Below, one piece after another: positions 27,184 through 37,343 of a stretch of 64,000 nt of DNA. A program made the position numbers and the translations under genes. The number at the start of each line of letters is the position of its first letter. Positions within the stretch are counted from its first letter, which is position 1. Below the pieces are notes generated by a model. It was not told where the DNA came from. It saw only the letters and a program-made list of their open reading frames with translations, and searched no databases. Source of the DNA: an uncultured Mediterraneibacter sp. (lineage in GTDB: Bacteria; Bacillota; Clostridia; Lachnospirales; Lachnospiraceae); NCBI GenBank assembly GCA_944381495.1, contig CALWLJ010000009.1, positions 1-64,000 on the forward strand, in the 5' to 3' direction.

Positions 27184-28572
27184 TTACAATGTTATGCAAA
27201 GTTCCTTGCACACACTGTCTATTTTGGCAACTAATTCTTCATCTGTCAAGACTGTAACTCTTCCATCTTCGTATTCCTGGTCAACCCATGCCTTCAGTCG
27301 TTTTACAAGCTCGGAATTCTTATCGATCTGACGGTCCTCCGGCAGTTTGTAGTAGGCATTGATCCAGTACGCGATACCGGCTGCTCCGGATGTATTTGAC
27401 ACAGATACAAGGGCCGGCCGGTTCAGGAACTTGTCTGTATCGAATATATTGTAGATTTCTTCGTTTTTCAGCATCCCGTCTGCATGAATCCCGGCTCTGG
27501 TCACATTGAAGTTCTTTCCGACAAAAGGCGTGCGCGGCGGGATCTCATATCCGATCTCTTTCTCATAGTATTCCGCCAGCTCTGTGATCACTCTTGTATC
27601 CATTCCATCCAGGGTACCCCGAAGCTGAGCGTATTCAAACACCATAGCCTCAAGCGGTGTATTTCCCGTCCTCTCACCGATCCCGAAAAGGGAGCAGTTC
27701 ACTCCGCAGGCGCCGTAGAGCCATGCTGTAGTGGAGTTGTTGACCGCTTTGTAGAAATCATTATGTCCGTGGAACTCGATCAGTTCGCTGGGGACTCCCG
27801 CATGAGTCATAAGCCCGTAAATGATACCCGGGATTGATCTCGGGATCACAGCTCCGGGGAAATTGACCCCATAGCCCATTGTATCACAGACACGGATCTT
27901 CACAGGAATCTTATACTCGTCCATGAGTTTCATTAATTCCAGACAGAAGGGAATGACGAATCCATAAATATCGGAACGGGTAATATCTTCCAGATGACAT
28001 CTTGGACGGATTCCCGTCTCCAGACACTCACGCACAACAGAAAGATAATGCTCCAGGGCCTGCCTTCTTGTCATTTTTAATTTATAAAAGATATGATAGT
28101 CAGAACAGCTGACCAGGATACCAGTCTCTTTCAGACCAATCTCTTTCACCAGTTCAAAGTCCTTCTTGCTGGCACGGATCCAACTTGTTACTTCCGGGAA
28201 CTCATACCCTTTCTCCAGACACTGATATACCGCGTCACGGTCCTTCTTGCTGTAAAGGAAAAACTCACTCTGACGGATCTTTCCCTTAGGACCTCCCAGG
28301 CGGTGAAGATAATCGTATATGGTCACGATCTGCTCCGTAGTATAAGGAGCGCGGGACTGCTGGCCGTCACGGAACGTGGTGTCTGTAATCCATATCTCAT
28401 CCGGCATGTTATGTGGTACGATCCTGTCGTTGAACGCGATCTTCGGTATCTCATCATAGTGGAACAGGTTGCGGAATACATTAGGCGTATCCACATCGAC
28501 GAGCTGGTACATATGCTCCTCCAGCTCCAGAAGATTGGTATGCTTATTCATAAAAACTTTTCTGTCCTGCAT
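27184..28572 (-). CDS. Probable Re-citrate synthase (isopropylmalate/homocitrate synthase family)
   Basis: The 462-residue protein starts at ATG 28572 behind GGAGG (10-base spacing). It belongs to the DRE-TIM metallolyase acyl transferases: DTTFRDGQQSRAPYT, CHLEDITRSD, EFHGHNDFYKAVNN (metal ligands HxHN) and GIGERTGNTPLE. It lacks the C-terminal LeuA regulatory domain. Length and sequence style agree with the Re-face citrate synthase first shown in Clostridium kluyveri, which uses this fold instead of the normal citrate synthase. Sharing an operon with icd supports making citrate for glutamate. Homocitrate synthase is the alternative; no lysine or nitrogenase gene is near. Confidence 0.8.
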   Translation of the reverse strand: MQDRKVFMNKHTNLLELEEHMYQLVDVDTPNVFRNLFHYDEIPKIAFNDRIVPHNMPDEIWITDTTFRDGQQSRAPYTTEQIVTIYDYLHRLGGPKGKIRQSEFFLYSKKDRDAVYQCLEKGYEFPEVTSWIRASKKDFELVKEIGLKETGILVSCSDYHIFYKLKMTRRQALEHYLSVVRECLETGIRPRCHLEDITRSDIYGFVIPFCLELMKLMDEYKIPVKIRVCDTMGYGVNFPGAVIPRSIPGIIYGLMTHAGVPSELIEFHGHNDFYKAVNNSTTAWLYGACGVNCSLFGIGERTGNTPLEAMVFEYAQLRGTLDGMDTRVITELAEYYEKEIGYEIPPRTPFVGKNFNVTRAGIHADGMLKNEEIYNIFDTDKFLNRPALVSVSNTSGAAGIAYWINAYYKLPEDRQIDKNSELVKRLKAWVDQEYEDGRVTVLTDEELVAKIDSVCKELCITL

Positions 28573-28670
28573 TATGGAATTACCTCCAGATATGTATTTG
28601 CAGAAGAACAGGCAAATTGTTTTTCTGCATTTTTGTATAATTGTATACACGAATACTCAATTTGTCAACA

Positions 28671-28717
28671 AAAAAATATCCGGCACAATGGAGTAAACAC
28701 CTCTTTGTGCCGGATAT
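28671..28717 (-). terminator. Terminator after serA
   Basis: Near-perfect 14-base arms at 28675-28688 and 28704-28717 around a loop, followed on the minus strand by seven T residues. Confidence 0.85.
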
Positions 28718-28783
28718 TTTCCGCTTCTCTTTTCATGCATTAATTTTTCAAGCTTTCCGCTTTTCTGTAAAACGCAGAATATC

Positions 28784-29944
28784 TTACAGAATTCTGACTC
28801 TGAGCACCCCATCAACAGCATTGAGCTTTTCTTCCAGCTCAGCGGGGACCTCAGCGTCTACATCTATCATTGTATATGCATATTCCTTGCGGCTCTTGTT
28901 TGTCATCAGAGAGATGTTTATGCCGCTTTCAGCCAGAAGTGTCGTAAACTGGCCGAGCATATTCGGAATATTCTTATGAAGGATCGTAATTCTGGGATTT
29001 ACTCCCTTCGCTCCCATATCACAGTCCGGATAATTTACGGAGTGTGTGATATTACCATTCTCCAGGAAGTCGCGTACCTCAGCTGCAGCCATCTTTGCGC
29101 AGTTATCCTCGGATTCTTCTGTAGAAGCTCCAAGATGAGGGATAACGATAGCGCCCTTTACTCCTACAATCTCTTTTGTCGGGAAATCTGTCACGTAGCA
29201 GTGAACCTTTCCGGATACAAGGGCATCTACGATATCTTCCTGGTTGACCAGAACATCACGTGCAAGGTTCAGAATAACAACGCCGTCCTTCATCAGACTG
29301 ATGGCATTTTTGTCGATCATTCCCTTTGTATCTTCCAATGCAGGTACATGGATCGTGATATAATCACACTCTTTGTATAATTCATCTACAGTCTTTGCGT
29401 GATGAATACTGCGAGACAGTCTCCATGCAGAGTCAACAGACACATAAGGATCATAACCGTACACTTCCATGCCGAGATGCGTTGCGGCATTCGCCACCAG
29501 CACACCGATGGCTCCCAGGCCGATCACACCAAGTTTCTTTCCCTGAAGCTCAGTTCCGGCAAAAGCCTTCTTCTTCTTCTCCGTTATCTTGGCAATATCG
29601 CCGTCTTCTTCATATTCCTGCACCCAGTTGATGCCGCCGATAATATCACGGGCTGCCAGGAGCATTCCGGCAATTGCCAGCTCCTTTACACCGTTTGCGT
29701 TTGCTCCCGGTGTATTGAATACTACGATTCCCTCTTCCGCACATCTGTCCAGAGGAATATTGTTTACACCGGCTCCGGCTCTGGCAATGGCTTTCAGATT
29801 AGATCCAAACTCCATGTCATGCATCTTTGCGCTGCGTACAAGGATCACATCAGCGTCATTCGCCTGGTCCGTAATCACATAGTTTTCGTCCAGCTGATCC
29901 AGTCCCACCTGAGAGATTGGATTCAGACAATGATATTTATACAT
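28784..29944 (-). CDS. serA: D-3-phosphoglycerate dehydrogenase
   Basis: The 386-residue enzyme starts at MYKYHCLNPIS (29944), one base past the serC stop codon region, with GAGGAG upstream. It has the NAD-binding fold KKLGVIGLGAIGVLVANAATHLGMEVYGYDP, the substrate region VRSAKMHD, IARAGAGVNNIP, and the catalytic HLGASTEESEDNCA. A C-terminal ACT domain (about 310-386, ITILHKNIPNMLGQFTTLLAESGINI) suggests feedback control by serine. It oxidises 3-phosphoglycerate, the first step of serine synthesis; serC, which carries out the second step, is directly upstream. Confidence 0.96.
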   Translation of the reverse strand: MYKYHCLNPISQVGLDQLDENYVITDQANDADVILVRSAKMHDMEFGSNLKAIARAGAGVNNIPLDRCAEEGIVVFNTPGANANGVKELAIAGMLLAARDIIGGINWVQEYEEDGDIAKITEKKKKAFAGTELQGKKLGVIGLGAIGVLVANAATHLGMEVYGYDPYVSVDSAWRLSRSIHHAKTVDELYKECDYITIHVPALEDTKGMIDKNAISLMKDGVVILNLARDVLVNQEDIVDALVSGKVHCYVTDFPTKEIVGVKGAIVIPHLGASTEESEDNCAKMAAAEVRDFLENGNITHSVNYPDCDMGAKGVNPRITILHKNIPNMLGQFTTLLAESGINISLMTNKSRKEYAYTMIDVDAEVPAELEEKLNAVDGVLRVRIL

Positions 29945-29945
29945 C

Positions 29946-31028
29946 TTACAGATTCTCCTCTTCAAATTTCTTCATAAAGTCCACAAGAGCCACTACTCCT
30001 TCATATGGCATCGCATTGTAAATGCTTGCGCGCATTCCGCCTACAGTTCTGTGTCCTTTCAGGTTTTCCAGTCCTGCGGCTTTCGCTTCTTTGACAAACT
30101 TCGCATCCAGATCCGCATCTCCGGTCACGAAGGGAACGTTCATAAGAGAGCGGTCTTTCTTCTCTACAGTGCCTTTGAACAGTTTGCTCTGGTCCAGGAA
30201 ATCATAGAGGACTTTTGCCTTCTTCTCATTTCTCTCTTTCATAGCCTCAAGTCCGCCCATGGCCTTGATCCACTTGAATACTTTTCCACAGATATAGATG
30301 CCATATGCCGGAGGAGTATTATAAAGTGATTTTGCATCGGCATGCGTCTTATATGTGAGCATTGTCGGCGTGCCCGGAAGGACATCTTCAGTAATCAGAT
30401 CTTCTCTGATGATCACAATAACAACACCTGCAGGTCCGATATTTTTCTGAACACCGCCATAGATCAGACCATATTTTGTCACATCAACAGGCTCAGAGAG
30501 GAAACAGGAGGATACGTCAGCAACAAGAGTCTTGCCCTTTGTATTCGGGAGTTCCTTGAATTTTGTTCCGTAAATTGTATTGTTCTCGCAGATATAAACG
30601 TAATCCGCGTCCTCTGAAACCGGAAGATCGGAGCAATCCGGAATATAGGAAAACGTTTTATCCTCCGAGGAAGCAATCCGATTTACCTTTCCATATTTTT
30701 CAGCTTCTTTTGCAGCCTTCTTAGCCCACTGTCCTGTGATAATGTAATCAGCTACTCTGTTTTTCATCAGGTTCATGGGGATCATTGCAAACTGCTGGGA
30801 AGCTCCGCCCTGAAGGAACAGCACTCTATAGTTATCCGGAATGTTCATCAGATCCCGAATATCCTGCTCTGCTGTGGTGATGATCTCCTCAAAAGCTTTG
30901 GAGCGGTGACTCATCTCCATAACAGACATGCCGGTCCCATTATAATCCAGCATTTCTGCGGCTGCCTCTTTCAGCACTTCCTCCGGCAGGACCGCCGGTC
31001 CGGCCGAAAAGTTATACACTCTGCTCAT
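29946..31028 (-). CDS. serC: Phosphoserine aminotransferase
   Basis: The 360-residue PLP enzyme opens MSRVYNFSAGPAVLPEEVLKEA and has LFLQGGASQQFAMIPMNL and LIYGGVQKNIGPAGVVIVIIRED, where the Lys binds the cofactor. It converts 3-phosphohydroxypyruvate to phosphoserine with glutamate. Length is normal. It overlaps functionally and nearly physically with serA, so the pair forms an operon. A TATAAT (about 31091) in the ilvB-serC gap may be part of a separate promoter, though no good -35 box is seen. Confidence 0.97.
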   Translation of the reverse strand: MSRVYNFSAGPAVLPEEVLKEAAAEMLDYNGTGMSVMEMSHRSKAFEEIITTAEQDIRDLMNIPDNYRVLFLQGGASQQFAMIPMNLMKNRVADYIITGQWAKKAAKEAEKYGKVNRIASSEDKTFSYIPDCSDLPVSEDADYVYICENNTIYGTKFKELPNTKGKTLVADVSSCFLSEPVDVTKYGLIYGGVQKNIGPAGVVIVIIREDLITEDVLPGTPTMLTYKTHADAKSLYNTPPAYGIYICGKVFKWIKAMGGLEAMKERNEKKAKVLYDFLDQSKLFKGTVEKKDRSLMNVPFVTGDADLDAKFVKEAKAAGLENLKGHRTVGGMRASIYNAMPYEGVVALVDFMKKFEEENL

Positions 31029-31102
31029 TCTTCATTACCTCCTGGTTCTCTTTCTATTGCAAAACGGAGTTCTTTGACCGCTTTGTTTCTGACTTTATTA
31101 TA

Positions 31103-32782
31103 CTACTTTTTACCGAGATCGTCCTCATCAAAAGCTTCACTGATGGGCGCTCCCGGCGCTACCATCGGCCACACCTTATCGTCGCTGCCGATCTGACAGT
31201 CGATTACAACAGGATGATACGCTTTCAATGCTGCGGCGAAGGCATTCCTGAAGTCTTCCTGAGACTCGGCACGTACACCTTCCGCCCCCATAGCTTCGGC
31301 AAGTTTCACAAAATCCACTTTATCTCTCAGCACAGTTGCAGAATATCTCTCATCATAGAACAGATCCTGCCATTGCCGTACCATACCAAGAACGTGGTTG
31401 TTAACTACGACCTGAATGATCGGAATGTTATGTCTTACTGCTGTGGCAATCTCGTTCATATTCATCCGGAAGCATCCGTCTCCGGCTATGTTGACAACTG
31501 TTTTGTCCGGACATCCGGTCTTTGCCCCAAGTGCAGCACCCAGGCCATATCCCATAGTGCCAAGTCCGCCGGAAGTCAACAGAGTCCTGGGCTTCGTATA
31601 CTTGTAGTACTGCGCAGCCCACATCTGATGCTGTCCCACTTCTGTAACAATAAGTGCGTCCCCTTCCGTCTGTCTGTAGATCTCTTCTACGATGAACGGA
31701 CCTGTAAGCGCATCATGATGATACTTCATCGGATATTTTTCTTTATACTTTTCGATCTTCTCCAGCCATTCATGATGGTTCTGCTGTTTCAGTCTTGCGT
31801 TGAGCTTCTCAAGGACGAGACGGATATCACCGGTCACTCCCTGAGTGATAATCACATTTTTGTTCATCTCGGCCGGATCAATGTCGATCTGAAGGATCTT
31901 CGCCTTGCTGGCGAATTTCTCAGTGTTTCCTGTCACACGGTCGCTGAAACGTGCTCCCACAACGATGAGCAGGTCACATTCGCTGACTCCATAATTGGAT
32001 GCTTTCGTCCCGTGCATTCCAAGCATGCCGGAATAGCGGGGATCTGTTCCCGGGAAGGCGCCTTTTCCCATAAGGGAATCCGTCACCGGCGCATCCACAA
32101 GGTCTACAAAAGTTCGCAGCTCCTCACTGGCGCCTGACAGCACCGCGCCGCCTCCTACAAACACATAAGGCTTCTCAGCCGCTTCGATCATGGAAACAGC
32201 AGCCTCGATCTCCTCTTCGCTGATCTTTGAGCCGTCCGGTACATACTCTTCCGGAACCACCGGCTCATACTCTGTCACATTTGATGTGACGTCTTTTGGG
32301 ATGTCGATAAGGACCGGGCCCGGTCTTCCGGACTTTGCGATCCGGAATGCCTTGCGGATGGTGTCTGCAAGTTTTGACACGTCCTTAACAATAAAATTAT
32401 ATTTCGTGATCGGCATTGTAATGCCAGTAATATCGATCTCCTGGAAACTGTCCTTTCCCAGAAGGGATACACCTACGTTACATGTGATCGCGACGATCGG
32501 TATGGAATCCATATAAGCTGTAGCGATACCGGTGACAAGGTTTGTGGCACCGGGGCCGCTGGTCGCAAGGCACACGCCCACCTTTCCGGTGGCCCGTGCA
32601 TAGCCGTCAGCGGCGTGAGATGCTCCCTGCTCATGGGAAGTCAGAATATGACGGATCTCATCTCTATGTTTGTACAACTCGTCATAAACATTCAGGATCG
32701 CTCCGCCCGGATATCCGAACACAGTATCCACGCCCTGTTCTTTCAGGCACTCTATTACAATCTCTGCTCCATTTAACTGCAT
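31103..32782 (-). CDS. ilvB: Acetolactate synthase large (catalytic) subunit
   Basis: The 559-residue thiamin diphosphate enzyme has the N-terminal VFGYPGGAILNVYDEL with HEQGASHAADGYARATGKVGV (catalytic Glu), a central FAD-type domain, and the cofactor motif GDGCFRMNMNEIATAVRHNIPI with VVNNHVLGMVRQWQ. It joins two pyruvates to acetolactate for valine and leucine, or pyruvate and 2-oxobutyrate for isoleucine. No ilvN regulatory subunit gene is adjacent. It follows ilvD by 20 bases in a leuB-ilvD-ilvB operon, which favours the anabolic enzyme over the catabolic AlsS type. Confidence 0.95.
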   Translation of the reverse strand: MQLNGAEIVIECLKEQGVDTVFGYPGGAILNVYDELYKHRDEIRHILTSHEQGASHAADGYARATGKVGVCLATSGPGATNLVTGIATAYMDSIPIVAITCNVGVSLLGKDSFQEIDITGITMPITKYNFIVKDVSKLADTIRKAFRIAKSGRPGPVLIDIPKDVTSNVTEYEPVVPEEYVPDGSKISEEEIEAAVSMIEAAEKPYVFVGGGAVLSGASEELRTFVDLVDAPVTDSLMGKGAFPGTDPRYSGMLGMHGTKASNYGVSECDLLIVVGARFSDRVTGNTEKFASKAKILQIDIDPAEMNKNVIITQGVTGDIRLVLEKLNARLKQQNHHEWLEKIEKYKEKYPMKYHHDALTGPFIVEEIYRQTEGDALIVTEVGQHQMWAAQYYKYTKPRTLLTSGGLGTMGYGLGAALGAKTGCPDKTVVNIAGDGCFRMNMNEIATAVRHNIPIIQVVVNNHVLGMVRQWQDLFYDERYSATVLRDKVDFVKLAEAMGAEGVRAESQEDFRNAFAAALKAYHPVVIDCQIGSDDKVWPMVAPGAPISEAFDEDDLGKK

Positions 32783-32802
32783 GGCGCTTTCCTCCAGGTT
32801 TT

Positions 32803-34479
32803 TTATTGATTATTCTTCGGTATTTCCAGGATTGCTCCCCGGTTTCCAGATGTAACCATGGATGCATATCTCGCAAGATATCCTGTTTTCACCTTTGGCT
32901 CTCTCGGCTGCCACTTCGCCTTTCTGGCCGCCATCTCTTCATCGGATATATCAAGCTCCAGCTTCAGCTCCGGAATATTGATCTTGATAATATCTCCCTC
33001 TTCCACAAGAGCGATGGGACCTCCGACTGCCGCCTCCGGAGATACGTGTCCGATGGAAGCGCCGCGGGAAGCACCGCTGAATCTTCCGTCGGTGATCAGG
33101 GCAACTGTTGAGCCCAGGCCGTATCCTGCAATGGCAGATGTCGGGTTCAGCATCTCTCTCATGCCCGGTCCGCCCTTTGGTCCCTCGTATCGGATCACGA
33201 TCACGTCACCGGGATTGATCTTACCGGTCTTGATGGCTTCTGTTGCTTCTTCATCACTCTCAAAAATCCTTGCAGGCCCCTCATGGACAAGCATCTCATC
33301 GCATACGGCGGAACGCTTCACAACACTTCCGTCAGGTGCAAGATTTCCTTTCAGTACTGCAAGTCCGCCTGTCTCGGAATACGGATTGTCAATCGGACGG
33401 ATCACTTCCGGATTCAGATTCACACATCCTTCGATATTCTCACCGATGGTTTTTCCTGTTACCGTCAGGCAGTCCGTATGGATCAGTCCCTTTTTATTCA
33501 GCTCGTTCATAACAGCGTAAACGCCGCCGGCCTCATTGAGATCTTCGATATATGTATGTCCCGCAGGAGCAAGGTGGCAGAGGTTCGGGGTCTTCTCGCT
33601 GATCGTATTGGCAAAGTCAATCTCAAAGTCCATGCCAATCTCATGAGCAATTGCCGGGAGATGAAGCATACTGTTTGTAGAACATCCTAAAGCCATATCC
33701 ACGGTCAGAGCATTAAGAATTGCATCTTCTGTCATAATATCTCTCGGACGGATATTCTTTCTCACCAGCTCCATAACCTGCATTCCCGCATGTTTCGCCA
33801 GCTGGATTCTTGCGGAATATACTGCCGGAATTGTTCCGTTGCCCTTCAGTCCCATACCAAGAGCCTCGGTCAGGCAGTTCATACTGTTAGCTGTATACAT
33901 TCCCGAACAGGAACCGCATGTAGGACATGCCTTATTTTCGAATTCACAGAGCTGTTCTTCATCAATCTTACCTGCTGCGTATGCACCTACTGCTTCAAAC
34001 ATGCTGGAAAGGCTGGTCTTCTGTCCCTGCACATGCCCCGCAAGCATGGGACCGCCGCTGACGAAGATCGTCGGTATGTTTACTCTGGCTGCCGCCATAA
34101 GGAGTCCGGGAACATTCTTGTCACAATTGGGAATCATAACAAGTCCGTCAAATTGATGGGCCATTGCCAGCGCTTCCGTCGAATCTGCGATCAGATCTCT
34201 TGTAACAAGAGAATATTTCATTCCAATATGGCCCATGGCAATTCCGTCACATACCGCGATAGCCGGCACGACGACAGGTGTGCCGCCTGCCATGGCGACG
34301 CCCATCTTTACCGCCTCAGTGATCTTGTCTAGATTCATATGTCCCGGGATAATCTCATTATATGAGCTGACCACGCCGATCAGGGGACGGTCCAGTTCCT
34401 CCTGTGTCATTCCCAGTGCGTTGAACAGGGAACGGTGAGGAGCCTGCTGTGATCCTTTTTTTACTGTATCACTTCTCAT
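32803..34479 (-). CDS. ilvD: Dihydroxy-acid dehydratase
   Basis: The 558-residue iron-sulfur enzyme dehydrates dihydroxy acids to 2-oxo acids in valine, leucine and isoleucine synthesis. Key segments are [14 protein letters not shown] and [26 protein letters not shown] (cluster cysteines) and [28 protein letters not shown]. Full length for the family. It lies between leuB and ilvB on the same strand. Identification is secure. Confidence 0.97.
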   Translation of the reverse strand: MRSDTVKKGSQQAPHRSLFNALGMTQEELDRPLIGVVSSYNEIIPGHMNLDKITEAVKMGVAMAGGTPVVVPAIAVCDGIAMGHIGMKYSLVTRDLIADSTEALAMAHQFDGLVMIPNCDKNVPGLLMAAARVNIPTIFVSGGPMLAGHVQGQKTSLSSMFEAVGAYAAGKIDEEQLCEFENKACPTCGSCSGMYTANSMNCLTEALGMGLKGNGTIPAVYSARIQLAKHAGMQVMELVRKNIRPRDIMTEDAILNALTVDMALGCSTNSMLHLPAIAHEIGMDFEIDFANTISEKTPNLCHLAPAGHTYIEDLNEAGGVYAVMNELNKKGLIHTDCLTVTGKTIGENIEGCVNLNPEVIRPIDNPYSETGGLAVLKGNLAPDGSVVKRSAVCDEMLVHEGPARIFESDEEATEAIKTGKINPGDVIVIRYEGPKGGPGMREMLNPTSAIAGYGLGSTVALITDGRFSGASRGASIGHVSPEAAVGGPIALVEEGDIIKINIPELKLELDISDEEMAARKAKWQPREPKVKTGYLARYASMVTSGNRGAILEIPKNNQ

Positions 34480-34563
34480 TTTTCTTCCTCGCTTTCAGAA
34501 TTCAAGTATGATATTATATTGATCTCTCGATCCAGGCTGATGATCCTGTTATCAGAGTTCTTA

Positions 34564-35649
34564 TTATTTTATATAAGAACAGATTCGGTCTCCCATCTCT
34601 TTTGTCCCGATCTGTGTCTTTCCTTCTGACATAATATCAATGGTACGGTATCCGTCCTTTAATACGGATGCCACCGCACTCTCCACTGCGTCAGCCTCTT
34701 TATCCAGATCAAAGGAATAACGCAGCATCATTGCAGCGGAAAGAATCGTCGCAATGGGGTTCGCAATCCCTTTGCCTGCGATATCCGGCGCTGATCCGCC
34801 GCTTGGTTCATAGAGACCGAACTTTGTATCATTCAGACTTGCGGAGGCCAGCATTCCGATGGATCCGGTCACCATACTTGCCTCATCAGAGAGAATATCC
34901 CCAAACATATTTTCTGTCAGGATCACATCAAACTGAGCCGGATCCTTCACAAGTTGCATCGCGCAGTTATCTACCAGCATATGCTCCAGTGTGACTTCCG
35001 GATAGTCCGCAGAGACTTCCTCCACGATCTTTCTCCATAGTCTGGAGGAATCCAGGACGTTCGCCTTATCCACGCTTGTTACCTTTTTCCTGCGCTTCAT
35101 GGCGATGTCGAATCCGCGTTTTGCGATCCTGCGTATCTCATTTTCATTATATACAAGCTCGTCCTTAGCAGTAAGCACGCCGTCGATCTCTTCTGTACTC
35201 CGCTTTCCAAAATACAGGCCGCCGGTCAGCTCACGCATGATCATCATATCAAATCCGCGGTCGGCGATCTCTTCCTTAAGAGGGCATGTACCTTTCAGCT
35301 CTTCATAGAGAACAGCCGGTCTCAGGTTGGCAAAAAGATTCAGCCCCTTCCTGAGCTGAAGAAGTCCTGCCTCAGGTCTCTTAGAGGGTTCCAGCTTATA
35401 CCAGGGAGAAGTCTTCGCGTCTCCGCCGATCGATCCCATCAGCACAGCGTCGCTCTTCTTCGCAAGCTGAAGCGTCTCATCCGTCAGCGGCACTCCGTTT
35501 ACATCAATTGAAGCTCCGCCCATAAGAAGCTGCGTATAAGAAAAGGAATGGCCATAGACCTCTGCGACCTTGTCGAGGACTTTCATTGCCTCATCAACGA
35601 TCTCCGGTCCAATTCCATCCCCTTTTATGACACCAATCTTCATCTCCAT
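34564..35649 (-). CDS. leuB: 3-isopropylmalate dehydrogenase
   Basis: The 361-residue enzyme has KIGVIKGDGIGPEIVDEAMKVLD, LLQLRKGLNLFANLRPA, ELTGGLYFGKR, VDNCAMQLV, ENMFGDILSDEASMVTGSIGMLASAS and GSAPDIAGKGIANPIATILS, all standard LeuB motifs. It oxidatively decarboxylates 3-isopropylmalate in leucine synthesis. It is the first gene of the leuB-ilvD-ilvB operon and has a strong promoter just upstream. leuA, leuC and leuD are not in the window. No leucine T-box was recognised in the short leader. Confidence 0.97.
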   Translation of the reverse strand: MEMKIGVIKGDGIGPEIVDEAMKVLDKVAEVYGHSFSYTQLLMGGASIDVNGVPLTDETLQLAKKSDAVLMGSIGGDAKTSPWYKLEPSKRPEAGLLQLRKGLNLFANLRPAVLYEELKGTCPLKEEIADRGFDMMIMRELTGGLYFGKRSTEEIDGVLTAKDELVYNENEIRRIAKRGFDIAMKRRKKVTSVDKANVLDSSRLWRKIVEEVSADYPEVTLEHMLVDNCAMQLVKDPAQFDVILTENMFGDILSDEASMVTGSIGMLASASLNDTKFGLYEPSGGSAPDIAGKGIANPIATILSAAMMLRYSFDLDKEADAVESAVASVLKDGYRTIDIMSEGKTQIGTKEMGDRICSYIK

Positions 35650-35687
35650 ATCAACTCATCCTTCCAAATGTAAAAATACTAATCCTT

Positions 35688-35716
35688 ATCATAACGCATT
35701 TTCCTGTTTCTTTCAA
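35688..35716 (-). promoter_or_regulatory. Sigma-A promoter of leuB-ilvD-ilvB
   Basis: TTGAAA (35716-35711) and TATGAT (35693-35688) on the minus strand with a 17-base spacer; the transcript would start about 30 bases before the leuB start codon, leaving no room for a long leader. Confidence 0.75.
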
Positions 35717-35762
35717 GTATTTATGCCAAAAAATAGAGGGCACTCTGTTATAAGGATTCGCC

Positions 35763-35822
35763 AAAAAAGACCGGAAAGCATAACACTGCCTTCTAAACGG
35801 GCAGCTGTCAGCCTTCCGGTCT
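35763..35822 (-). terminator. Terminator after yajC
   Basis: AGACCGGAA (35768-35776) pairs with TTCCGGTCT (35814-35822), with further inner pairing, followed on the minus strand by six T residues. Confidence 0.85.
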
Positions 35823-35833
35823 GTCCATTCTCT

Positions 35834-36109
35834 TTATTCTCCGCTGGGTTTCTCAATCTGGGCGATAGCAGATTTCTGCATCGGAATGCGGCAGTTCTTG
35901 TTATTTCCGAACTCCACAATCACATCGTCATCCGTAATATCGATGATCACGCCATAAAAACCGCTTGTCGTAAGAGCAGTGTCACCAACTTCCATATTGG
36001 CGAGCATAGCCTGCACTCTCTTCTGCTCCTTCTTCTGAGGACGCATGAGTAAGAACCACATACCTCCGATCACGACCGCGTAAAGCACAATGATACCAAG
36101 AATATCCAT
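35834..36109 (-). CDS. yajC: Preprotein translocase subunit YajC
   Basis: The 91-residue protein has one N-terminal membrane helix (about 4-22), then MRPQKKEQKRVQAMLANMEVGDTALTTSGFYGVI, the family core. YajC joins SecDF as an accessory part of the Sec export channel. It lies 89 bases downstream of tgt on the same strand, the classic tgt-yajC order, although secDF does not follow. Length is normal. Confidence 0.95.
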   Translation of the reverse strand: MDILGIIVLYAVVIGGMWFLLMRPQKKEQKRVQAMLANMEVGDTALTTSGFYGVIIDITDDDVIVEFGNNKNCRIPMQKSAIAQIEKPSGE

Positions 36110-36198
36110 AATTGTGTTTCCTCCTAACTAACTTGTCTTCCACAATAAATCTACTATACACAAATTTGGCATAATCTTCAAGAGGAATTTAAAAATTC

Positions 36199-37326
36199 TT
36201 ACTTTCTCATCATGCCTTCCAGCTTATTTTTCTTGTACTCTTTATAGTTTCCGGCATCAATTGCATCCCGTATCTCCTCCATCATTGTATTATAGAAGTA
36301 GAGATTGTGAAGAACACAGAGCCGCATACCCAGCATCTCTTTTGCTTTCAGCAGATGGCGGATATATGCTCTGCTATAACTGCGGCATGCCGGGCATCCG
36401 CATCCTTCTTCAATAGGCCGGTCATCCAGTTCATATTTGGCGTTGAAGAGGTTAAGCTTTCCTTCATTTGTGTAAACATGTCCATGGCGGCCATTTCTTG
36501 ACGGATACACGCAGTCGAAAAAGTCTACGCCTCGTTCTACTGCTTCAAGGATATTTGCCGGTGTACCGACCCCCATAAGATATGTCGGCTTATTCTCCGG
36601 CAGATGAGGCACAACCGCATCGAGGATCCGGTACATTTCCTCATGAGTCTCACCTACTGCAAGACCTCCTACCGCATATCCGTCCATATCCATTTCCGCA
36701 ATCTGCTGAGCGTGCGCGATCCGGATATCTTCGTAGACACCGCCCTGGTTGATCCCGAACAGCAGCTGATGAGGATTGATGGTATCCGGCAGGGAATTCA
36801 GCCTTGCCATCTCATCCTTACATCGTTTTAACCATCGTGTTGTTCTTGCCACTGAATTTTCCATATATTTCCTGTCCGCAACACTGGATGGACATTCGTC
36901 AAAGGCCATAGCAATGGTAGATGCCAGATTGGACTGGATCCTCATACTCTCTTCCGGGCCCATAAATATCTTTCGTCCGTCTATATGGGAATGGAAATGT
37001 ACTCCCTCCTCTTTGATCTTTCTCAGGGAAGCAAGTGAAAACACCTGAAAGCCGCCCGAATCAGTAAGAATAGGTCTGTCCCAGTTCATAAATTTGTGGA
37101 GTCCACCCAGTTTTTTTACAATCTCATCGCCGGGTCTGACATGAAGGTGATACGTGTTGGACAACTCAACCTGAGTCTTGATCACACGAAGATCATCCGT
37201 CGAGACCGCTCCTTTGATAGCGGCTGCGGTTCCCACATTCATAAAAACCGGTGTCTCTATCGTGCCGTGCACTGTATGCAGCCTTCCTCTCTTGGCACGT
37301 CCGTCTTTTTTAATCAGTTCATACAT
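36199..37326 (-). CDS. tgt: Queuine tRNA-ribosyltransferase
   Basis: The 375-residue enzyme exchanges the wobble guanine of tRNAs for Asp, Asn, His and Tyr with preQ1. It has TPVFMNVGTAAAIKGAV, LTDSGGFQVFSLASLRKI with the nucleophilic Asp, GGLAVGE, FDCVYPSRNGRHG and the zinc site CGCPACRSYSRAYIRHL. Length is standard. It sits directly upstream of yajC. Secure. Confidence 0.98.
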   Translation of the reverse strand: MYELIKKDGRAKRGRLHTVHGTIETPVFMNVGTAAAIKGAVSTDDLRVIKTQVELSNTYHLHVRPGDEIVKKLGGLHKFMNWDRPILTDSGGFQVFSLASLRKIKEEGVHFHSHIDGRKIFMGPEESMRIQSNLASTIAMAFDECPSSVADRKYMENSVARTTRWLKRCKDEMARLNSLPDTINPHQLLFGINQGGVYEDIRIAHAQQIAEMDMDGYAVGGLAVGETHEEMYRILDAVVPHLPENKPTYLMGVGTPANILEAVERGVDFFDCVYPSRNGRHGHVYTNEGKLNLFNAKYELDDRPIEEGCGCPACRSYSRAYIRHLLKAKEMLGMRLCVLHNLYFYNTMMEEIRDAIDAGNYKEYKKNKLEGMMRK

Positions 37327-37343
37327 TTTTTCTGCTCCTGTTT

